The notes under the pieces were generated by a model, which made no database searches, was not told the origin of the DNA, and worked only from the letters and a program-made list of their open reading frames with translations. Below are positions 5,811 through 10,249 of a stretch of 10,249 nt of DNA, in pieces; within the stretch, counting starts at the first letter, position 1; each line of letters starts with the position of its first letter. Source of the DNA: JBGOUV01 sp041477815 (GTDB lineage: Bacteria; Acidobacteriota; Terriglobia; Bryobacterales; JACQDG01); assembly GCA_041477815.1 (NCBI GenBank), contig JBGOUV010000256.1:1-10249 (forward strand), read 5' to 3'. Made by a program: the position numbers and the translations under genes.

Positions 5811-5835
5811 CGAAGGGATGCACGCGGCCGCCCAA
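5805..5835 (+). mobile_element. Possible truncated attC site (5' half)
   Basis: GCCTAAC at 5805-5811 is the commonest R'' box of integron attC sites and contains the stop codon of the 54-residue gene, the usual place in cassettes. The following GAAGGGATGCACGCGGCCGCC resembles the first arm of environmental attC sites. I find no GTTRRRY box within the next 130 bases, so the second half is missing. Alone, a seven-base match is weak; the support comes from the complete site at 4515-4578 in the same orientation. Confidence 0.3.
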
Positions 5836-5912
5836 AACCTCCGCCCCATGCCCGGCGACACCCTCGCCCTGATGGCCTGGATCGAACGCTGCGATTGCCC
5901 GAAACAGAATAG

Positions 5913-5935
5913 CCGCCTTCTGTTTTAGAAGGCGG
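5913..5935. terminator. Strong hairpin, possible terminator after the toxin-antitoxin block
   Basis: CCGCCTTCT (5913-5921) and AGAAGGCGG (5927-5935) form a perfect 9-bp stem with a GTTTT loop. It lies about 100 bp after the last toxin-antitoxin gene and 39 bp before the MFS gene, where a terminator would be expected. There is no T-run after the stem on either strand, so intrinsic termination would be weak or need a factor. The rest of the 163-bp gap (5811-5973) shows no gene. Confidence 0.45.
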
Positions 5936-5973
5936 GCCAACTCAGATTAGCGCGACACTGACAGCACCGCCGA

Positions 5974-7284
5974 ATGCGCCACACCGCCTCCGAGTCTCCC
6001 GGCCGCGTCGCCTTTCGCTACCCTAACTTCCGCTACTACATGATCGCCCGCTTCCTGATCTCGGCGGCGTCGGAGATGCAGGCGGTAGCGGTGGCTTGGC
6101 AGGTGTACGGGCTGACGCATCGTCCTCTCGATCTCGGGCTGGTGGGCCTGGCGCAGTTCCTGCCCGGCATCTTTCTGTTCCTCCCGGCCGGCCATACCGC
6201 CGACCGTATCGCCCGGCAGCGCATCCTGCAGGCCTGCTGCGCCGCGTTCTCACTCTGCTCCCTGTCGCTGCTGGCATTGGCGATGGGCGGTCTCGCTGCG
6301 GTTTATCCCATCTATCTCGTACTGCTTGGTAATGGAGCGATCCGCGCTTTCAACGGACCGGCTGGTCAGGCCTTTCTGCCGCTGCTGGTGGAGGCCGAAC
6401 ACTTCCCGAATGCGGTGGCCTGGAGCTCCTCCATTTTCCACGGTGCGACTATTCTGGGACCGCTGGCGGGCGGGCTGCTGTACGGCTGGACCGGGAGTCC
6501 GGCGCCGGTGTACACCTGTGCCGCACTCGCCTATCTCACCGGCCTGGTCCTGGTGTCGGCTATCCGGACGCCGGCGGTGGAACGTCCGCGCACGGCGGCC
6601 TCGGTGGGCCTGGTGCTCGACGGATTGAAGTACATCTGGCGCCATAAGTTGCTCCTGGGCGCCCTTTCGCTGGACCTGTTCGCGGTACTATTGGGGGGTG
6701 CGGTGGCGCTGTTGCCGGTCTACGCGCGCGAGATCCTGCGGGTGGGCGCCTCCGGACTCGGCCTCCTGCGGAGTGCGCCCGGCGTGGGCGCGGTCCTCAT
6801 GGCGGTGATCGTGGCTCACCGGCCCGTACGCCGGCGGGCGGGGGCCACCATGCTCTGGTGCGTCTTCGGTTTTGGCCTCTGCACCATCGTCTTCGGACTC
6901 TCGCGCCACCTGGCGCTCTCCCTGGCGGCGTTGGTGTTGCTCGGCGCGTGCGACATGATCAGCGTCATCGTGCGCCAGACCATGGTCCAGTTGGCCACGC
7001 CGGATGACATGCGCGGCCGTGTCAGCGCCGTCAACATGGTGTTTATCGGCGCCTCCAACGAGGTGGGTCAGTTCGAATCGGGTATCACGGCGCAGTGGTT
7101 CGGGACGGTGCCGGCGGTAATCCTGGGCGGCCTGGGCGCCATGGCCATCGTGGCTTTATGGACCAGGCTATTCCCAGCCTTGCGCCGGGCGGAGGCCTTT
7201 CCGGCTACTTTGCCGCCGCCGGACTCGCCAGGACCACCAGCCCCGGCTTGGCCTTGCGCAGCGCCTCGGCCCCCTGGGGAGTGA
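5974..7284 (+). CDS. MFS transporter, EntS/MFS_3-like efflux permease
   Basis: Inner-membrane major facilitator of 436 residues with about 12 hydrophobic helices. N-terminal RYPNFRYYMIARFLIS (15-30) and AVAVAWQVYGLT (37-48) are typical of the EntS-like MFS_3 group. The loop motif A appears as GHTADRIARQRIL (73-85). NGAIRAFNGPAGQAFLP (120-136) and the second-half TPDDMRGRVSAVNMVFIGASNEVGQFESG (342-370) are also characteristic of this group, whose known members export siderophores or drugs by proton antiport; the substrate here is unknown. The natural protein seems to end near LRRAEAF (403-409). The last 27 residues are Pro/Ala-rich and overlap the 3' end of the minus-strand LRR gene by 80 bp, suggesting a lost stop codon. 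ATG 5974 fits the family start, though no ribosome-binding site is obvious. Confidence 0.92.
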   Translation: MRHTASESPGRVAFRYPNFRYYMIARFLISAASEMQAVAVAWQVYGLTHRPLDLGLVGLAQFLPGIFLFLPAGHTADRIARQRILQACCAAFSLCSLSLLALAMGGLAAVYPIYLVLLGNGAIRAFNGPAGQAFLPLLVEAEHFPNAVAWSSSIFHGATILGPLAGGLLYGWTGSPAPVYTCAALAYLTGLVLVSAIRTPAVERPRTAASVGLVLDGLKYIWRHKLLLGALSLDLFAVLLGGAVALLPVYAREILRVGASGLGLLRSAPGVGAVLMAVIVAHRPVRRRAGATMLWCVFGFGLCTIVFGLSRHLALSLAALVLLGACDMISVIVRQTMVQLATPDDMRGRVSAVNMVFIGASNEVGQFESGITAQWFGTVPAVILGGLGAMAIVALWTRLFPALRRAEAFPATLPPPDSPGPPAPAWPCAAPRPPGE

Positions 7285-8128
7285 CCCGGGTTTCCTGCAG
7301 ATCGACATACCGGAGGCCCTTCCAGTTGGCCAGTTCGGCCGCGGCTTGGTCGTCGATGCGGGTGCACGACTCCAGTCCCAGCTTCTCGACCTTCTCCAGG
7401 GCGCTGAGGATCTTCAGGCCGTCCCCCGAGATATTCGAGTAGCCGAGCCGGAGAACGCGCAGGTCCTGGAGTTCGGCCATCGCCCGGACCATGCTCTCCG
7501 GCATCGCCCCGCCGGCGCTCCGGCGGCGCCCCATATCCGGAGGCGCGGCCCGCGCGCCGCTCAGGTCCAGATGGGTCAGCGTGGGCAGCATCCGCAGCAC
7601 CTCCAGGGCGTTCTCGTTCAAGCGTCCGCGCCCGAGGGCCAGCTCCTTCAGGCTGGTCAGCGTGATCAGGCGGTCCAGGCCGTTGTCGGTGACCTGCGTA
7701 TTAGCAATGTCCAGGGCTTCCAGGCCGGTCAGGCGGCTGACGATCTCCAGGGTGCCGTCGGAGATTCTGGTTCCGCGCACGTTGAGGCGCTTCAGGTGCT
7801 TCCACTCCCGGATGGCGGTCAGGCCCTGGTCGGTGACCAGCTCGGCGTAGAACAAGTTGAGATCCGCGATCTTCGGGGCGGTCTTGAGGTGCAGCATGCC
7901 CTCGTCGGTGATGCGGGTGTGCGAGAGGTCCAGCCGCTCCAGGTGCGGCAGGCGCGCCAGCCCGATCATCTCGGCGTCGTTGATCCAGCTCCCGCGCAGG
8001 TTGACCGCCACCACGTTGCCCGCCGGGTCGTGCTCGGCTTTGCCGCCCAGGTCGGCAATCCAGTCGGCGGCGAACAATACTGCCGATACGGTCATGGCCA
8101 GGAGCACCAGGCGTTTCGGCAAGCTCAT
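7205..8128 (-). CDS. Secreted leucine-rich-repeat protein (LRR module 3)
   Basis: A 307-residue LRR protein. ATG 8128 gives MSLPKRLVLLAMTVSAVLFA (1-20), a signal peptide or membrane anchor, and is preceded by GGGGG-AAAAC, an acceptable ribosome-binding site. The 120-base upstream extension of the frame (to 8248) is unlike protein and overlaps the previous gene. A cap, ADWIADLGGKAEHD (21-34), resembles the WIxxLGG caps of the larger neighbour. About nine LRRs of the LxxLxLxxTxITDxGL type follow (LERLDLSHTRITDEGML, LKRLNVRGTRISDGTL, LEALDIANTQVTDNGL). They are interrupted by a Pro/Arg/Ser insertion around PPDMGRRRSAGG. It ends LRKAKPGLVVL, a typical C-terminal cap. Such proteins mediate protein contacts outside the cytoplasm; no partner can be named. 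Probably co-transcribed with the upstream LRR gene. Confidence 0.87.
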   Translation of the reverse strand: MSLPKRLVLLAMTVSAVLFAADWIADLGGKAEHDPAGNVVAVNLRGSWINDAEMIGLARLPHLERLDLSHTRITDEGMLHLKTAPKIADLNLFYAELVTDQGLTAIREWKHLKRLNVRGTRISDGTLEIVSRLTGLEALDIANTQVTDNGLDRLITLTSLKELALGRGRLNENALEVLRMLPTLTHLDLSGARAAPPDMGRRRSAGGAMPESMVRAMAELQDLRVLRLGYSNISGDGLKILSALEKVEKLGLESCTRIDDQAAAELANWKGLRYVDLQETRVTPQGAEALRKAKPGLVVLASPAAAK

Positions 8129-10154
8129 GTTTTCCCCCGCCCCCGGCCCCCGGCCCCCCATAGATGCCGCGCCGGGTCGGGAACCCGGACTGCTCCTCGT
8201 AGAAGATCCGGCACTGTGGGAGCGAGGTCCGCAGCGCCTCGTATCCATTCTTGGATACTGTCGTGTGATAGAGGTCGAGCGACTGCAGGGTCACGATGGA
8301 GCGCAGGACCTCCGCCCCCCGGTCGGTCACGTTGGTATGGTCCAGGCTGAGTTCTTTGAGATGGGGCAATTGCTTCAGGGCCTCCAGCCCCTTGTCGGTT
8401 ACCGGCGTGTAATCGAGTTTGAGGGCCTGGAGGCTGGGGATCGCCGCCAGAGACTCGATGCCTTTGTCGGTGATGCGCGTTTGGTTCATTTCCAGACGCT
8501 CCAGCCGGGGCAGGGCCGCAAGCTGGGCCAGACCTTTGTCGGTGAACCGGCCGTGACTCAGGTTCAGCTCCCGGAGGGTCTTCACGGCGGCGAGTTTCGT
8601 CATCCCGGCATCGCTGACGTCGACGCCCCGCAGGTCGAGCGAAGCCAGATGCGCCAGCTTGACCAGATGCTCCAGGCCGGCGTCGGTGACGTCGGAGTTG
8701 CTCAGCGCCAGCCGTTCGAGCGCGATCATTTTCGCGATGTGCGGCAGGGCCTCGTCGGTAACGGAGGTGGTCGTCAGATCGAGCTCCTGGAGCGCGGTGA
8801 GTCCTGCCAGGTGCGCGAACCCCGGCCCGGTGACGCGCACGCCGGCCAGCATCAGGCGGCGCAGGCCGGTGAGCTTCGCCAGGTGCGCCAGCCCGCGGTC
8901 CGACACCGAGGTGAAGCTCAGGTTGAGGTCGCGCAGCTTGGTGATCCGGGCCAGCGATTCCAGGCCCAGGTCGCTCACGTCGGTGGCTTCGAGGCTCAAT
9001 TTTTCGAGACCGGCCAAGGTCGCCAGGTGCTTCAGTTGCGCGTCGGTGAACGAAGTCCGCGCCAGCGACACCGACTGGAGGCGGCCGTCGGCCAGACGCG
9101 CCTGCCCACCCAACGACTGGATCCACTGCGCTATGGCGCGATCGCCCCGGCCCGACGGCGCGGCGGCGGCGCGCGTCGCCAGGACGGACGGAGCGGCGTC
9201 CACGAACGTCACCTTGCACTGGGGCAAAGCCGCCCGCAGCGCCTGCACGCCGGCGCCGGTGACGCCGCTATAACGCAGATCCAGCAGCTCGAGATGGCGC
9301 AAGCCGTACAGTTTGGGCAGGCCGGCGTTGGTGATCCGGCTGCGGTAGAGGTTTAAGTCCCGCAGCTCCTGGAACTGGGCCAGTATGTCGGCGCTGGCGT
9401 CGGTGATCTGGGCTCCCAGCAGGTTCAGACGGCGCAGTGCGCTCAGCTGGCGCAGGTGTTCCACGCCGGCGTCCGTGATCTTGACGCCATAGAGGTCGAG
9501 CTCCTCCATCTTGGTCAGGTCGCGCAGATACTTAAGACCATCGTCGGTGATCAGGGTGCCGACCAGGTTGAGGCGCCGCAGGTTCTTCATGGAGGCCAGG
9601 GGGGCGAGCGAGGAATCGAGCACGTAGGCGTCGCCCAAATCGAGCGACTCCAGGTTGACCAGGGCTTCGAAGCACTTGGGGTCCTTGATGGTGGTGTTGT
9701 TCAGGCGAAGATGCTTGAGCTGCGTGAGCGGGGCCATCCGCTTCACCCCTTCGTCGCCGATGTCGAGCCAGGCCAGCGTGGTCAGGCCGGCGTGGAACTT
9801 CTCCAGCTTCTTCAGGCCCTGGTAGAACTGGAACGATTCGTCGGCGAACGGGGCCTTGACGTCGCTCACCGGGCTCCACACGCGGGCCGGGATGTAGAGC
9901 TCGCGGACCTCCGCCAGCTTGCTGAGCGGCTCCAGCTCCTTGGGATCGGTGACCGTCCCATGCATATCCACCATGACGATCCGGAAATCCCGGGCGGGCA
10001 GGTCGAAAGGGTCGGCGATGGGCTGGGCCACTCCGTCGATCATTACCTGGCCACCCAAGCGCAGAATCCAGAGGGCGATCTGGCGCTCCTCGGCGGGGGT
10101 GATTTCCGCGGCCAGGACGGCAGTTAGAGTCAAGAGGAGAAACAGTTTGCGCAT
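7701..10154 (-). CDS. Large secreted leucine-rich-repeat protein with two duplicated modules; frame runs past its natural end
   Basis: From ATG 10154 the protein starts MRKLFLLLTLTAVLAAE, a signal peptide, and the frame runs 817 residues to a stop at 7701. Module 1 (about 24-330) has the cap IALWILRLGG and LRRs such as LESLDLGDAYVLDSSL, LRRLNLVGTLITDDGL and LELLDLRYSGVTGAGV, closing with LRAALPQCKV. Module 2 (about 340-662) repeats the plan: cap IAQWIQSLGG, about eleven LRRs of roughly 24 residues with a TD turn, and LRTSLPQCRIFYEE. After FPTRR (base 8169) the frame becomes Gly-rich and then Arg/Pro-rich. This tail, about 155 residues, is the downstream LRR gene read out of frame, so the real protein very probably ended near 8160-8125. 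A one-base shift would stop it at the TGA of ATGA (8125-8128), overlapping the next start. ATG 10172 is excluded because the -10 box covers it. Confidence 0.82.
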   Translation of the reverse strand: MRKLFLLLTLTAVLAAEITPAEERQIALWILRLGGQVMIDGVAQPIADPFDLPARDFRIVMVDMHGTVTDPKELEPLSKLAEVRELYIPARVWSPVSDVKAPFADESFQFYQGLKKLEKFHAGLTTLAWLDIGDEGVKRMAPLTQLKHLRLNNTTIKDPKCFEALVNLESLDLGDAYVLDSSLAPLASMKNLRRLNLVGTLITDDGLKYLRDLTKMEELDLYGVKITDAGVEHLRQLSALRRLNLLGAQITDASADILAQFQELRDLNLYRSRITNAGLPKLYGLRHLELLDLRYSGVTGAGVQALRAALPQCKVTFVDAAPSVLATRAAAAPSGRGDRAIAQWIQSLGGQARLADGRLQSVSLARTSFTDAQLKHLATLAGLEKLSLEATDVSDLGLESLARITKLRDLNLSFTSVSDRGLAHLAKLTGLRRLMLAGVRVTGPGFAHLAGLTALQELDLTTTSVTDEALPHIAKMIALERLALSNSDVTDAGLEHLVKLAHLASLDLRGVDVSDAGMTKLAAVKTLRELNLSHGRFTDKGLAQLAALPRLERLEMNQTRITDKGIESLAAIPSLQALKLDYTPVTDKGLEALKQLPHLKELSLDHTNVTDRGAEVLRSIVTLQSLDLYHTTVSKNGYEALRTSLPQCRIFYEEQSGFPTRRGIYGGPGAGGGGKHELAETPGAPGHDRIGSIVRRRLDCRPGRQSRARPGGQRGGGQPARELDQRRRDDRAGAPAAPGAAGPLAHPHHRRGHAAPQDRPEDRGSQLVLRRAGHRPGPDRHPGVEAPEAPQRARNQNLRRHPGDRQPPDRPGSPGHC
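8134..8159 (-). other. G-quadruplex-forming segment before the second LRR start
   Basis: On the minus (coding) strand this segment reads six G, CC, five G, CC, five G, C, five G. Four G-runs of at least five with loops of 1-2 bases is close to an ideal G4 motif. It ends five bases before the ATG at 8128 and supplies that gene's only purine-rich ribosome-binding site, so folding would hide the site. It also lies where the upstream LRR frame should have ended, and G-runs are prone to slippage. Confidence 0.75.
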
Positions 10155-10170
10155 AGGCCCGTTGAGGGGC

Positions 10171-10199
10171 ATTATACCGCCGTGATAGCATACCGTCAT
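10171..10199 (-). promoter_or_regulatory. Sigma70-type promoter of the LRR genes
   Basis: On the minus strand ATGACG (10199-10194) is followed after exactly 17 bases by a perfect TATAAT (10176-10171). The -35 matches four of six consensus bases. The predicted transcript start, about 10164, is some ten bases before ATG 10154, so the leader is short. The box overlaps the start codon of the divergent gene at 10198, so the two genes probably interfere at transcription start. Confidence 0.6.
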
Positions 10200-10249
10200 G
10201 AGGAATGCGATTGTCTTTCTGACACTCAGCCTCGGCCTGGCGAGCGGGC
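10198..10249 (+). CDS. Start of a divergent secreted protein, cut by the window end
   Basis: ATG 10198 opens a frame with 17 visible residues, MRNAIVFLTLSLGLASG, which have the positive start and hydrophobic core of a signal peptide. The frame continues beyond the window, so the product is unknown. It is divergent from the large LRR gene with 43 bp between the start codons. On the plus strand a poor promoter (TTGAGG at 10162, TAGCAT at 10186) would put transcription start at or close to the ATG, making it almost leaderless. Confidence 0.5.
   Translation, partial: MRNAIVFLTLSLGLASG

Noticed and set aside
5642..5928. C-terminal extension of the PIN frame
   Set aside because: Created by the +1 shift near 5587; it runs out of frame over the 54-codon gene and has no PIN features.
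7346..9356. Long plus-strand frames opposite the LRR genes
   Set aside because: Their Gln/Val/Gly-rich periodic sequence is the antisense of LRR codons; no independent motifs or start signals.
7205..10154. CRISPR or DNA-level tandem repeat array across the LRR region
   Set aside because: The periodicity of about 72 bp comes from degenerate LRR codons; units are not near-identical and no spacers are present.

Overview
The window is GC-rich bacterial chromosome, most likely from a soil acidobacterium of the Solibacter/Bryobacter type. This is an inference. It rests on a fragment of an SBBP beta-propeller protein, large secreted leucine-rich-repeat proteins with WIxxLGG caps, a small KGG/AARW protein and several toxin-antitoxin modules. 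There is no rRNA or other decisive taxonomic marker.

Layout. Positions 2-700 hold the 3' part of an SDR oxidoreductase. From 759 to 1083 lies an unrecognised, winged-helix-like gene with a frameshift; its stop codon abuts the stop of a small basic KGG-type protein on the other strand (1084-1335). A small hypothetical gene (1350-1586) precedes an intact FAD/NAD disulfide oxidoreductase of the Lpd/MerA family (1607-2926). From about 2960 to 5830 the window is a gene graveyard. It holds the signal-peptide end of an SBBP propeller protein (2964-3203), a beta-class DNA methyltransferase with one nonsense codon and two frameshifts (3214-4164), a short ORF that may be the N-terminus of the partner restriction enzyme (4240-4515), an integron attC-like site (4515-4578), an addiction-module antitoxin with a frameshifted RelE/ParE-type toxin (4613-5128), and a PIN-domain toxin that is frameshifted and lacks an active-site acidic residue (5167-5641). 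A 54-residue partner of the PIN toxin (5646-5810) follows, and its stop codon lies in a second attC-like half site. A strong hairpin (5913-5935) closes this block.

After it comes an intact MFS exporter (5974-7284). Its C-terminal codons overlap, tail to tail, a secreted LRR protein on the minus strand (7205-8128). Upstream of that is a larger secreted LRR protein made of two duplicated modules (start 10154). Its reading frame has lost its natural stop and runs out of frame through the next gene to 7701. The junction carries a very G-rich segment able to form a G-quadruplex directly in front of the second LRR start. A good sigma70-type promoter drives the LRR pair, and a divergent signal-peptide gene starts at 10198 and leaves the window.

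The main points of interest are the decaying restriction-modification and toxin-antitoxin island with possible integron attC sites, the 10-bp tandem duplication that explains one methyltransferase frameshift, the G4 at the LRR junction, and the serial duplication of WIxxLGG LRR modules. No pathway links the intact genes, and I found no integrase or transposase in the window.
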